Below, piece by piece: positions 12,578 to 21,606 of a stretch of DNA of 25,858 bases. Each line of letters starts with the position of its first letter. Positions within the stretch are counted from its first letter, which is position 1. The notes beneath the pieces are model-generated. The model saw only the letters and a program-made list of their open reading frames with translations, ran no database searches and was not told where the DNA came from. A program made the position numbers and the translations under genes. Origin of the DNA: a virus; the IMG/VR virus record IMGVR_UViG_3300020385_000051, positions 1-25,858 of that record; one strand, 5' to 3'.

Positions 12578-12728
12578 TGAGATACTAGAACGTGTTGCTG
12601 CAAGGTACGATGAGATAACAATCATGGAAGCCTTAGAGATAACATCAGAAGAGCTAGTCGAACGCTTCTCTGACAAAGTAAACACTAACAGTTGGAAGTT
12701 TGATTTGGAGGAAAGGCATGAGTCTTAA
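12564..12728 (+). CDS. Small acidic phage protein
   Basis: A 54-residue protein from GTG 12564 (GGAGG at 7 nt), rather than an in-frame ATG at 12519 deep inside the phosphoesterase gene. Sequence LTLDEILERVAARYDEITIMEALEITSEELVERFSDKV is two or three amphipathic acidic helices; the IMEALEIT-SEELVERF pattern hints at a small helical DNA- or protein-binding fold. Similar short proteins sit at this place in other marine phages, function unknown. Overlaps both neighbours. Confidence 0.72.
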   Translation: MLTLDEILERVAARYDEITIMEALEITSEELVERFSDKVNTNSWKFDLEERHES

Positions 12729-13002
12729 CGATGCAACACCAGAAGAATGGAACACAGCCAGCAAGACAGCCTACGGCAAACTGTACCACCCTAACGACAC
12801 AGCTATCAAACGTCAGGTAGGGGGCGACCATTACAACAGGTACGAGATACAGCCAGTTGATTTTATTCTTGCGAACAATCTGGATTGGTGCGAGGCCAAC
12901 GCAGTCAAATACATCACTCGCTGGAAGGACAAGAACGGAGTAGAAGACTTACGCAAAGCTATTCACTACATTGAGATGCTTATTCAGCGAGAGATACAGT
13001 GA
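12718..13002 (+). CDS. DUF3310 protein (gp1.7-type nucleotide kinase family)
   Basis: A 94-residue protein from ATG 12718 (GGAGGAAAGG upstream). The core KRQVGGDHYNRYEIQPVDFILANNLDWCEANAVKYITRWKDKNGVEDLRKAIHYIEMLI is the DUF3310 signature: GGDHY, QP-(V/I)-(D/E), a helical ANAVKYI-x-RW-x-xK segment and LxKAxHYI. T7 gp1.7, in this family, phosphorylates dTMP/dGMP; whether this short form is active is unknown. It sits just before the ribonucleotide reductase, matching a nucleotide supply role. Confidence 0.9.
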   Translation: MSLNDATPEEWNTASKTAYGKLYHPNDTAIKRQVGGDHYNRYEIQPVDFILANNLDWCEANAVKYITRWKDKNGVEDLRKAIHYIEMLIQREIQ

Positions 13003-13250
13003 AGATAGTAGAAGGTAAGTTTGGAAAGAAAGAAGACACAAGTATTAAAACATCTGAGTTTCTTGCAGCCCTAGCTATAAGAAGCTCTGAGTATGAGGAA
13101 GAAGAAAGACCAGTTAAGTGTGTTGTTATTATGTACGAAGACGGAGAAGTATTTGAAGTCACCGCTACAGAGCAATACCCAGATGGTGTATACTTACTTC
13201 TTGGATTAGCACAGGCCGCAATAGTACACGAAACTTTAGGGATAACTTAA
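12999..13250 (+). CDS. Hypothetical protein
   Basis: An 83-residue acidic protein from GTG 12999 overlapping the previous stop. N-terminal basic part (KIVEGKFGKKEDTSIK), central helix (TSEFLAALAIRSSEYEEEE, about 18-36), a likely strand pair (KCVVIMYEDGEVFEVTA) and a hydrophobic helix near the end (LLLGLAQAAIV). Not recognised. Its stop TAA shares an A with the reductase ATG, so it is coupled to nucleotide metabolism genes. Confidence 0.7.
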   Translation: MKIVEGKFGKKEDTSIKTSEFLAALAIRSSEYEEEERPVKCVVIMYEDGEVFEVTATEQYPDGVYLLLGLAQAAIVHETLGIT

Positions 13251-15121
13251 TGGACGCATATCAACAGTACATACACAAGTCACGCTACGCACGCTACCTA
13301 CCAGAAGAACAACGACGAGAGACATGGGAAGAAACAGTCAATCGTTACATTAACTATTGGGTAGACAAAGGACACCTCAACGACTTTGAAGTAACAGAAA
13401 TCTTTGATGCTATTAGTAAGCTGGATGTCATGCCTTCTATGCGGGCCTTGATGACAGCAGGAGAAGCACTGACGCGTGACAACGTAGCAGGGTTTAACTG
13501 TAGCTACCTACCCATAGACCACCCTAAAGCATTCGATGAGATGATGTACGTCCTCATGTGCGGTACAGGCGTAGGCTTCAGCGTTGAACGGCAGTACATA
13601 GCTAAACTACCAGACGTAGCGGAGACATTCCATGCAACCGACACAGTTATTAATGTTGACGATTCGAAGATCGGATGGGCGAAATCGTTTAGGGAGTTGG
13701 TATCATTGTTGTATTCAGGTCAAGTTCCCCGATGGGACGTTAGCGGAGTACGACCTGCAGGCTCCACGCTCAAGACTTTCGGAGGTCGTGCAAGTGGCCC
13801 TGAACCACTCGTCGATCTATTCAAGTTCACGATTGAACTCTTTCAAGGATCTGCTGGTAGAAAGCTTAGCTCCCTTGAATGCCACGATCTTTGCTGTAAG
13901 ATTGCTCAAATCGTCGTCGTTGGAGGGGTCAGGAGAAGTGCTCTCATCAGTCTCTCTAACCTCACAGACGATAGAATCAGACGAGCCAAGTCAGGACAAT
14001 GGTGGGTAGATAACCCTCAACGTGGGCTGTCTAACAACTCAGCCTGTTACACAGAGAAGCCTGACTTTGAGGCGTTCCTAAACGAATGGACTAGCTTATA
14101 TGAATCACGATCTGGTGAACGAGGTGTCTTTAGTAGAGTGGCAAGTCAAAAGCAAGCTGCACTCAACGAGCGAAGAGATGCTACCTATGATTTTGGAACT
14201 AATCCATGTAGTGAAATCATCCTCAGACCCTACCAATTCTGTAATCTGTCAGAAGTTGTGGTCAGGCCATCCGATACGCTCGCTAGTCTCAAACGAAAAG
14301 TACGCGTTGCGACTATCCTTGGAACTTTACAGGCTACCCTCACAGATTTCAGATACCTCCGAAGAATCTGGAGACTAAACACAGAGGAAGAGGCTCTGTT
14401 AGGTGTGTCACTGACAGGTATCATGGATCACCCAATGTTGTCTGGGCGTAAAGACAAAGCAAAACTCAAGAAGTGGCTAACGGAGATGCGTAATGAGGCT
14501 ATTGTTACTAATGAACAGTGGGCTAAGAAGCTGGGTATCAACCCTTCTACAGCAATTACTGCGATTAAGCCTAGCGGTACTGTTAGTCAGTTGGTCGATA
14601 GTGCTAGTGGGATCCATCCTCGGTATAGCGATCAATATATTCGGAGGGTTAGGGCAGACGCTCGTGACCCACTTTGCTCTGTCTTAGAGGACGCTGGTGT
14701 CCCTGTGGAGGACGATCTAATGTCCCCTAGTACAAGGGTATTCTCCTTCCCTATCGCATCTCCAGAGGGCGCTGTGACAGCCTCAGACATGGGTGCTATG
14801 GAGCAGCTAGACTTGTGGGAGATATATCAGGACTATTGGTGTGAGCATAAGCCGTCTATGACCTGCTACTACCGTGATGATGAGTTCCTTGAGGTAGGAC
14901 AATGGCTGTACAACAAGTTTGATAAGGTGTCAGGTGTTAGCTTCCTACCTTATTCAGATCACACGTACCAACAAGCACCATATGAACCTGTGGATAAGGC
15001 TACCTTGAAAGAACTTAAGAAGGGGTTCCCTACAGAGATATCGTGGGATATAGAAGAGGCCAGCGACATGACCGAAGGGTCACAACAACTGGCCTGTACA
15101 GGTAATAACTGCGAGTTGTAA
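13250..15121 (+). CDS. nrdJ: B12-dependent (class II) ribonucleotide reductase
   Basis: A 623-residue monomeric RTPR-type reductase that makes deoxyribonucleotides using adenosylcobalamin. Evidence: NCSYLPID (C84, first redox Cys), MCGTGVGFSVE (103-113), GGVRRSALISL (225-235), NPCSEI (318-323, with the thiyl-radical Cys at 320), FCNLSE with second redox Cys 331, and a C-terminal CTGNNCEL pair (C616, C621) for re-reduction by thioredoxin. Shorter than the Lactobacillus enzyme (739 aa), as usual in phages. Such genes are frequent in marine phages and tie infection to host or environmental B12. It ends the early operon, 8 bases before the convergent hairpin. Confidence 0.93.
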   Translation: MDAYQQYIHKSRYARYLPEEQRRETWEETVNRYINYWVDKGHLNDFEVTEIFDAISKLDVMPSMRALMTAGEALTRDNVAGFNCSYLPIDHPKAFDEMMYVLMCGTGVGFSVERQYIAKLPDVAETFHATDTVINVDDSKIGWAKSFRELVSLLYSGQVPRWDVSGVRPAGSTLKTFGGRASGPEPLVDLFKFTIELFQGSAGRKLSSLECHDLCCKIAQIVVVGGVRRSALISLSNLTDDRIRRAKSGQWWVDNPQRGLSNNSACYTEKPDFEAFLNEWTSLYESRSGERGVFSRVASQKQAALNERRDATYDFGTNPCSEIILRPYQFCNLSEVVVRPSDTLASLKRKVRVATILGTLQATLTDFRYLRRIWRLNTEEEALLGVSLTGIMDHPMLSGRKDKAKLKKWLTEMRNEAIVTNEQWAKKLGINPSTAITAIKPSGTVSQLVDSASGIHPRYSDQYIRRVRADARDPLCSVLEDAGVPVEDDLMSPSTRVFSFPIASPEGAVTASDMGAMEQLDLWEIYQDYWCEHKPSMTCYYRDDEFLEVGQWLYNKFDKVSGVSFLPYSDHTYQQAPYEPVDKATLKELKKGFPTEISWDIEEASDMTEGSQQLACTGNNCEL

Positions 15122-15129
15122 ATATTCAG

Positions 15130-15176
15130 GGACGTAGGAGAGTTTATTTAACTCCAGTTAAAACTCTTCTACGTCC
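15130..15176. terminator. Long convergent hairpin, probable bidirectional terminator
   Basis: GGACGTAGGAGAGTTT (15130-15145) pairs with AAACTCTTCTACGTCC (15161-15176): 16 pairs, one G-U on the plus RNA. The 15-nt loop holds most of palindrome copy 7. It sits between the reductase stop (15121) and covers the last codons (DVEEF) and stop of the opposing gene. There is no clear T-run on either side, so termination or RNA 3'-end protection is inferred. Confidence 0.65.
15147..15163 (-). promoter_or_regulatory. Palindrome copy 7, in hairpin loop
   Basis: On the plus strand TTTAACTCCAGTTAAA (15147-15162); read on the minus strand it is the GG form, preceded by one more T. It lies in the loop of the convergent hairpin at the joint end of both operons and includes the stop codon of the minus-strand gene. 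No start codon follows. Confidence 0.75.
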
Positions 15177-17500
15177 TTGAATCCTACCATTAAGTTAAGA
15201 CCTTTTTCTCTTACCTTTTGATTCCATTTCCTGTTATCTAACGACTGTAGCCAAGAAGCACCAAACCTTTTGTTACCCTCTTGGATAAACTCAGCTAACA
15301 ACCCTTCATTTACACCGGGGTGAGAAGCTCTAGACGCTTCGCGCTCTAGTAACCTTTTCTGCACAAAAGCGTCTTCGTTTTGAAACATTTGTGAAGCTAC
15401 TAACGCACCTAGCTGACGATCAACGTAAGGTAAAGTTATTTCTCTTAGCAAAGAAGTTTCTGCTGTGTTTAGTTTAATACCCATAAACTTAGAGTCAACA
15501 ACAGGAATATTAGCTTGTGTTCGGTAAATATAACGCTGTACTTCTGTTTGATTAGTAATAGGAGTTGCTTTAAGTTTAAGTATAATCTCCGCCCAATTAG
15601 ATTCTTTAGTGGACACCCCACTAACACGACTAGTATCTAAAGGTAGCTGTTCCCTGAGAAAAGGAATACGCTGTTGTACCTGCTCCATAGGAGTACGTGC
15701 TAGTCTTTCTTGTCCATCAATAATACGGGCCAAGTCTGATACACCAGTAGGTATAAAACCTTTAGAAACGTCAGTACCTAATTGTTTTAAACCGCCAGAA
15801 AGCCCTTGATTATTGTATCTAAAGTAATCTAAAAAACTAACTGCACTTTCTAAAACAGTTTTGTTTGCGGTGGCGTTTAGAAGCATTATGGCTGCTTCAT
15901 CTAATGCTACAGCCGCTTTGTTGTACTCTGGATCGTTTGGTTCATAATCCTTAAAACGCATAACCCCTTCCCAATAATCAGTGTACATACCAAGATAAGT
16001 ACCCATAGGCTCCAACCTATCGTAAGAAACGTAAGTACCGTCTATAAGAACTGATTTTTCAGGAATACCTGATTGTTGCCACAGCTTTCTTTCTTCAGCG
16101 TCTTTTGATGTTCCAGTTATAAAAGGCATACCATCTTCATTAGCGGTCATAAATAACACACCTAAAGGAAGCATAATAGAAGTACCTATAGCAACACGAA
16201 CTAAGTAGTCATCATAGTCTTGTATCTCATACACGACTTTACCTTCTTTCATTTTTTTCTTTAACTGTTTAGGACGCATAAAAGGAATCATAGCTATAGG
16301 AGTATATGACATTCCATCAACAGCAATGTTGTAAGGGGTTTTAGTAAAGGGCGTTTGGCTGGTTATTGTAGCAGCAGTAAGTTCTTCCCCGAGTGTAAAA
16401 CCTTTTCCTAATTTAGACTTTTCTCTATTAATACCGGCAATTATATTTGGGAGTCTTCTATGAAGAGGTGCATTAGGGTCTACTGGCAAACGCCGTTGGA
16501 AAGTCATGTTTAAAGCAAACTCACGTATGTCTTCATAAGGTATGTCTTCTTCAGAAAACAGATCCTTAAACATTTTGTTGCTCTTTTTTTCTAAAGCAAG
16601 TGAAGCCTGACGCACTGCCCTAAACCTTGCACCTTTTGTTTGCTCTGCAGCAAGTCCGTATTCACCTTGATACCTAGCATTATGCACATCCATAATTTCT
16701 TTAAAGTATTTAGCGTGTAATTCATCAACATATTTTTTCTCAGAAGAATCTGCAACAACAGAAGAGGCATCTTTAATAGCAAGCTTTCTAGCTGTTTCAG
16801 ACAGTTTAATTAGTCGAAAATATACTTTGGCTGATTCGTCAACAGCCACTGCAATTTTTTGTGGGATAGTTGTCCATCCCAAACCATAAGGAACTTTTTG
16901 ATTAGTCATAAACTCTATGTCAGTAAATATTCTTGACACTTCTTCATCTGTTAAATTAATAGAGTCTATAAACTTTTCAACATCAATGTCTTTTAAACTA
17001 GAGTCATTAGCGATCCAAGACTGTACGTAAATTTGTTTAGCTTGTTTTACAATTTCTTCTTTAGATACACCTCTTTGTCTAGCAATAAGATTAATGTCAG
17101 CAACATCAGAAGCTAATCCAGATTTTAAAGCCGCTGAAAAATATCTAGCCATGTTTGTCATAAGTTGAGCGTCTTTACCAAGCAAGGCGTAGTGAGCCGC
17201 CATAGTATTGACCACACCGTTTCTAATCATAGAATTGGGAACATACATACCTGCTTGACCCATTGCACTAAAAACATTAGCGACAAACATACCACTAGAA
17301 CCTAACATACTATTAGAATACAGACTAGTTAATGTTGACAAAACAGTCCATTCTCTAGTACCACCATTGTTTAAAATTGACCTTATAATATCAGGACGCA
17401 TTTCAACAAACTCGTCGGGTACAGAGTCAATAGCAGCTAACATTCTATCTACCGCTTCTTCGCATTCTTTTGATATAACTTTTCTAGCTTTTTTAGCCAC
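15158..17500 (-). CDS. Large internal virion / DNA-ejection protein candidate
   Basis: A 780-residue, mostly helical, Lys-rich protein and the last gene of the late operon. Position after two further virion-type proteins corresponds to T7 gp16. Residues about 375-405 (TSQTPFTKTPYNIAVDGMSYTP) recall an LPD38-like segment found in large phage polyvalent proteins; this is tentative. One hydrophobic stretch (434-452, VRVAIGTSIMLPLGVLFMT) might cross a membrane, as ejection proteins do. Start GTG at 17500 overlaps the preceding gene by 8 bases with GGGG just upstream. No lytic domain seen. Confidence 0.6.
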   Translation of the reverse strand: MAKKARKVISKECEEAVDRMLAAIDSVPDEFVEMRPDIIRSILNNGGTREWTVLSTLTSLYSNSMLGSSGMFVANVFSAMGQAGMYVPNSMIRNGVVNTMAAHYALLGKDAQLMTNMARYFSAALKSGLASDVADINLIARQRGVSKEEIVKQAKQIYVQSWIANDSSLKDIDVEKFIDSINLTDEEVSRIFTDIEFMTNQKVPYGLGWTTIPQKIAVAVDESAKVYFRLIKLSETARKLAIKDASSVVADSSEKKYVDELHAKYFKEIMDVHNARYQGEYGLAAEQTKGARFRAVRQASLALEKKSNKMFKDLFSEEDIPYEDIREFALNMTFQRRLPVDPNAPLHRRLPNIIAGINREKSKLGKGFTLGEELTAATITSQTPFTKTPYNIAVDGMSYTPIAMIPFMRPKQLKKKMKEGKVVYEIQDYDDYLVRVAIGTSIMLPLGVLFMTANEDGMPFITGTSKDAEERKLWQQSGIPEKSVLIDGTYVSYDRLEPMGTYLGMYTDYWEGVMRFKDYEPNDPEYNKAAVALDEAAIMLLNATANKTVLESAVSFLDYFRYNNQGLSGGLKQLGTDVSKGFIPTGVSDLARIIDGQERLARTPMEQVQQRIPFLREQLPLDTSRVSGVSTKESNWAEIILKLKATPITNQTEVQRYIYRTQANIPVVDSKFMGIKLNTAETSLLREITLPYVDRQLGALVASQMFQNEDAFVQKRLLEREASRASHPGVNEGLLAEFIQEGNKRFGASWLQSLDNRKWNQKVREKGLNLMVGFKDVEEF

Positions 17501-19667
17501 AATCTACCCCAAATAAATTCGTAATTAATTGACCTTTATTTATACGTCTTGTGTTTTCAGCGGTAAACTGCTTGGTTTTTTTAGCTTGCGTTAATACATG
17601 AGAAGCTGCAGTTCCATTAGTTCTACGCAATTCAGCAACATATGTATTTAAATATAAATCTCGCAGTAAATCAACCATATCCTCACTATCAGTAAGACCT
17701 TCTCTTTTTAGTTTGCTAATTTGACGAACTATTTTATCTATTCTATTTTCAGCTTCAAGAAATAAAGGCCGTAGTGCCTCCATTACTTCTGCACTAAGAA
17801 TCGTTCCTTTCTGCTCCATTAATAAGTCAAGAAGAGTATCATACTCTCTAGCAATAAAACCTTCTTGCTTTAATAAACGAGCGGATTCTTCTAGATTTTC
17901 AAAACTAAAATTGTCAATACTTGGTAGGTTTTCATAAGCCCATAGAGCGTCTTCTTCATCTCCCCCTACTGCTTTAGCAGATAAATTTAACTGACGCCGT
18001 TGTTCTGTAGCTTCAGCCAAAACTGCTCTACGACCTTTTTCTTCTGCAGTCATTGGCTCGTCACGGCCTACGTCAACACCTCTAGGATCTTTTGATCTTT
18101 TACGTGCAGTAGACTCAGCCATTGTTCCTGCTTTAATGGCTTGTGCCTCGTCAACTCCCATAGCCGCTTCATCAGCATATTGAACAGAAGGACGAACACC
18201 AGCAGAAGACAAAGCAGGTGGAGCATCTAAACCAAGACGAGGGCTAGAGTGACTAGATAACTGAATGTAATTCATTTTGTTTGCTGCATCAGTAACAGGA
18301 TCACCAGTAGGTTTAGGAGGAGGGAGAATAAACTCAATGTCTGCTCCTGTGGTGTTGTGAAACTCTATTCTATTTTTTATAGCTGCTAACTGCCGTGGAT
18401 TGTTGTAAAGTTCACCGTTAACCTGAACGCGGTAGCCACCGTTAGGAGAAAAGTCAAAACCAGTAAGAGTATCAACTTCTGTTTCTAGCTCTCCTATACG
18501 TCTTTCTGCTCTTTCTATACGAGCTTTAGCGCCTGCCTGTCCCGGTTGCAACTCAGCAGAACGAGAAGCTAGTCTATTGATCTGGTTCTCAAGCTGTACT
18601 ACTTGTTCGTCTACTTCCCTAGACTTTTTGTTAGCACGATTAAGTTCATTTTTCTTAGCTTGCTCTAACTTTTTAATTTGAGCTTCAATTGGCTTACGCT
18701 TCTTACGTCCTACAGTAGCAGCTTTGGTTTTAAGGTCTGCTAGCTGCGTATCAATGTTTTGAATCTTTAAAGTAGAAGGAGTAGATTGAGTAACCTGCGG
18801 CTCAATATCAAAAGTAACTTTTGTTACAGGAGTTTCTTTAGGCTGTACACGCCCACCAGATAGAGTCTGTGGCACAGGCTGTGGTGCAAGTTTAGGAGGA
18901 ACAACTGGAGCAGGTTTAGTCAACCTAGAAGCTACTTGAGCGCCTTTTACAACACCTGCAGGAACAGCAGTAATACCCGTACCAAAAGCAGCACCTATCC
19001 CAATGTTACGTGTACGGCTGTCACCAAACTCTTCGTAAGTAGGGATTAAACCTCCAGTAATGCCTCCTGTAAAAGTGCCTCCAAGAACACTACCAGCGAC
19101 AGGCATACCACGCGCCACGAGCATACCTGCTTTAACAGCGGGTACTGCCGCTCCAGCAGTAACAGGATCTGTAAACCCACCTGCGGCTAGACCACCAAAA
19201 TAATCAGGTAATGCACCCTCTCGGGATACTTCCACACGATTACGAAACTCTTCAGCAAAAGTGTTTTTGTCTAAGAATCCTAAAGTTTTTAAGGAGTCTA
19301 ATGATCCTTCTTCTGCTCCAATTTGCATAGCCCTAGAAGGACGAGTAATAGGAATAGCAGGCACACCACCACGCCCAGAAGCTTCGACATTGTACTGAGT
19401 CTTTTCAGCTTCTGTTCTAGGGCCACGGCGCTGTGCTTCAAGAGAAACAGCAGCGTTAACTACGCGAGAACGTATTTGCTCTGGTATAGATTCAACAGGT
19501 GTATCACTAAATAAAATAACTAACGCCTGTTCAGGTATTTCCTCAATAGGCGTATTTTTGTATTGTTTAGCTAATTTCTGTTTAGTTTGCTCTTTATTAG
19601 AGTAGTTGTCTATAGTCTCATCAATAACGTCAAGGTAGTCTGTGTACTTTTTAACTACTGAGGGCAT
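17493..19667 (-). CDS. Large internal virion protein candidate with Gly/Ala-rich segment
   Basis: A 724-residue protein. Order: charged N-terminus with two similar helices (TPIEEIPEQALVILFSD and TPVESIPEQIRSRVV, residues 39-70), a Gly/Ala-rich hydrophobic region (157-245) that could insert in a membrane, a Pro/Gln linker, a long coiled-coil-like Lys/Glu/Gln region (about 300-400), and a helical C-terminus. The make-up is typical of podoviral internal core or ejection proteins (T7 gp15/gp16 position), but no enzyme motif is visible. Overlap with the 780-residue gene suggests the two work, or were once joined, as one protein. Confidence 0.58.
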   Translation of the reverse strand: MPSVVKKYTDYLDVIDETIDNYSNKEQTKQKLAKQYKNTPIEEIPEQALVILFSDTPVESIPEQIRSRVVNAAVSLEAQRRGPRTEAEKTQYNVEASGRGGVPAIPITRPSRAMQIGAEEGSLDSLKTLGFLDKNTFAEEFRNRVEVSREGALPDYFGGLAAGGFTDPVTAGAAVPAVKAGMLVARGMPVAGSVLGGTFTGGITGGLIPTYEEFGDSRTRNIGIGAAFGTGITAVPAGVVKGAQVASRLTKPAPVVPPKLAPQPVPQTLSGGRVQPKETPVTKVTFDIEPQVTQSTPSTLKIQNIDTQLADLKTKAATVGRKKRKPIEAQIKKLEQAKKNELNRANKKSREVDEQVVQLENQINRLASRSAELQPGQAGAKARIERAERRIGELETEVDTLTGFDFSPNGGYRVQVNGELYNNPRQLAAIKNRIEFHNTTGADIEFILPPPKPTGDPVTDAANKMNYIQLSSHSSPRLGLDAPPALSSAGVRPSVQYADEAAMGVDEAQAIKAGTMAESTARKRSKDPRGVDVGRDEPMTAEEKGRRAVLAEATEQRRQLNLSAKAVGGDEEDALWAYENLPSIDNFSFENLEESARLLKQEGFIAREYDTLLDLLMEQKGTILSAEVMEALRPLFLEAENRIDKIVRQISKLKREGLTDSEDMVDLLRDLYLNTYVAELRRTNGTAASHVLTQAKKTKQFTAENTRRINKGQLITNLFGVDCG

Positions 19668-19672
19668 TAAAA

Positions 19673-20677
19673 TTATTCCTTCATTTGAGCGTTAACTAAA
19701 TTCTCTACCAATCCCGGAGCAAGCTGACCCAGTGTGCCTTCAGCAGGAGGTGGAGGAGGAGGTGGTTCAGGAGCTGGACTCCATGTTTCATTTGTGTCAG
19801 AAACAATAGCTGTTGTTGCATGATCTTGTAACCAATCTTTAGCTTCTTGGGTAAGTTGCCCGTCATCACCTACTGGTAAATTTCGCGCTTGAATTTTACT
19901 ACCAGAACCGCCCATTCCCGGCACTTCAAATAACGCAGCGTCTTTTTTCATGGTAATAATAACCGACATGGATTTCTTACCTTCTCTTTTAGCTCTAATA
20001 TCTAGTTGCTTTGCTTCTAAATCAGCAACTTTTTTAGGCGCTTCAGCACCAAATGCAGCTACAGCCGCTGCTATTGCTTCTTGTCTGTTGCTATTATTTA
20101 TTTCAGAATTGTTTTCTATCCATGAAGTCCAAGCTTGCACACCGCCTTTTTCTTTTCTACTTTCGTATAATTCCATTAAATCTTTAGAAGTCATCTGTGC
20201 TGCTAACTCTGCACTAAGAGTAGGATCAAGCTCTTGTGCAAGAGAAACAATACTATCTTGTTGAGCATTTTTTAAATATGCAGAGTGTACCTCTTTTAAA
20301 GAAAAACCAGCATTAAACTGAGCTTGGTATTCTTCCCCTAAAGAGCTAACAAAATTTTCTGTTTTATTTTGTTGAGAAGCTTTAGCATTAAGCTGTCGTA
20401 GTTGTCCTGTTTGTTGTAAAATTTGATTAGGATCAACACCAAATTGGTACATCTTATCAGCAAAAGCATGTGTTTCTTCTGGAGTAAACATACCCTGACT
20501 AGCCATTTGTTGAGCAGCTAAAGTACCACCTAAAATGCCTTTGTCTTTACGCTCTTGTTCTTCGCGTCCTCTTATAACACCCGGAGCAGCACCTGCTTTA
20601 TAAGCTACTCCCTGAACGCTTTGAGTCAACATAGAATTGTTCATTGACCTAAGAAACTCGTCTGAAAATTTAGGCAT
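19673..20677 (-). CDS. Probable internal virion protein
   Basis: A 334-residue Gln/Ala/Glu-rich, mainly helical protein. Seen: N-terminus MPKFSDEFLRSMNNSMLTQSVQGV, long helices with little hydrophobic core, and a proline run (PEPPPPPPP) near residue 305, then a short helix (LAPGLVENLVNAQMKE). AAGGAG sits before the ATG. It lies between the gp14-like and the two large proteins, the T7 gp15 slot, so an internal core role is likely by position. No sequence motif confirms it. Confidence 0.55.
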   Translation of the reverse strand: MPKFSDEFLRSMNNSMLTQSVQGVAYKAGAAPGVIRGREEQERKDKGILGGTLAAQQMASQGMFTPEETHAFADKMYQFGVDPNQILQQTGQLRQLNAKASQQNKTENFVSSLGEEYQAQFNAGFSLKEVHSAYLKNAQQDSIVSLAQELDPTLSAELAAQMTSKDLMELYESRKEKGGVQAWTSWIENNSEINNSNRQEAIAAAVAAFGAEAPKKVADLEAKQLDIRAKREGKKSMSVIITMKKDAALFEVPGMGGSGSKIQARNLPVGDDGQLTQEAKDWLQDHATTAIVSDTNETWSPAPEPPPPPPPAEGTLGQLAPGLVENLVNAQMKE

Positions 20678-20688
20678 TAGTCAACTCC

Positions 20689-21606
20689 TTATGATGTAAA
20701 AGAATCAATAGAACCGCCAAGCAACCCAGTGCCTGCCGCGCCTAAAAGATCCGCTGCTTTTTGCTCTGCAATTAATTGAGCTTCAATAGCAGACATTAGT
20801 GTTTCACCATATGTACCAGTACCGTACATTTGTGCTTGTTGTTGCATTTGTGGGAACATTTGAGTACCCGATTGAACATTAAGAAGTTGAGCTTGCGGTA
20901 AATATGCAGAACCTAGCGCAGACATACCAAGCTGCTGTTGCTGTGCTTGTTCAGCTTGGGCTTGTTGAATAGACATTAGAGATGCTCTGTTACGGGCTTC
21001 TGCTTGTGCTTGTTCCATTGCAAACGCTTCAGGAGTTCCACCAAACATACTAGTACGTACACCCAGCCTACCTTGATTCATCAGCCGTTCTTCTAACATT
21101 AAACGCTGACGTTCTTCTTCTGGACGCTGTGTAGCACGAATACGATCATATACATCAGCTTCTCTCATTGCTGTTGGCATAGCAGATTGATCGAAAAATT
21201 GATTAGACTGTCCCATTAACATACCTTGCAAGGCTTGTTCTTGAGGAGATAAACCAAGAGTAGCTTCAGTGCCTGATACCTGCATTTTAGGTTGTCCCGT
21301 TAAAGGATCTATAACAGGCTGTCCCGTTATAGGATCTGTAACAGGAGACATCTGAGGGCCAGTATTAAATTGACCTCCAGTAGCAGAAGTAACAGTAAAA
21401 GGTTTAAACTGAGTCATAGGCAAAAGCGTTTCTGCAATGCCTTCAGCTTCAAGTTTTGCGGTATCACCTACGTCAAGTAAACGATCATAAGCAGCTTTAG
21501 TTAGCAAGCCACCTGCAGCACCCATGCCCAAACCCATAGCATTGTCTTTGGCAAAGCCATAAACGGATTGGGCCGCATTAATTAAATCTTGTGCCGTAAT
21601 TGCCAT
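20689..21606 (-). CDS. gp14-like internal virion protein
   Basis: A 305-residue protein with a Gly/Ala-rich N-terminus (NAMGLGMGAAGGLLTKAAYDRL, about 21-42) that could insert into membrane, a doubled TDPITGQPVIDPLTGQPKM segment, and a Gln/Ala-rich helical part (EQAQAEARNRASLMSIQQAQAEQAQQQQLG). T7 gp14 is similar in size class, Gln-rich, and forms the outer-membrane end of the ejection channel. Assignment is by composition and gene order. The ATG shares a base with the previous stop (TGATG). Confidence 0.58.
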   Translation of the reverse strand: MAITAQDLINAAQSVYGFAKDNAMGLGMGAAGGLLTKAAYDRLLDVGDTAKLEAEGIAETLLPMTQFKPFTVTSATGGQFNTGPQMSPVTDPITGQPVIDPLTGQPKMQVSGTEATLGLSPQEQALQGMLMGQSNQFFDQSAMPTAMREADVYDRIRATQRPEEERQRLMLEERLMNQGRLGVRTSMFGGTPEAFAMEQAQAEARNRASLMSIQQAQAEQAQQQQLGMSALGSAYLPQAQLLNVQSGTQMFPQMQQQAQMYGTGTYGETLMSAIEAQLIAEQKAADLLGAAGTGLLGGSIDSFTS

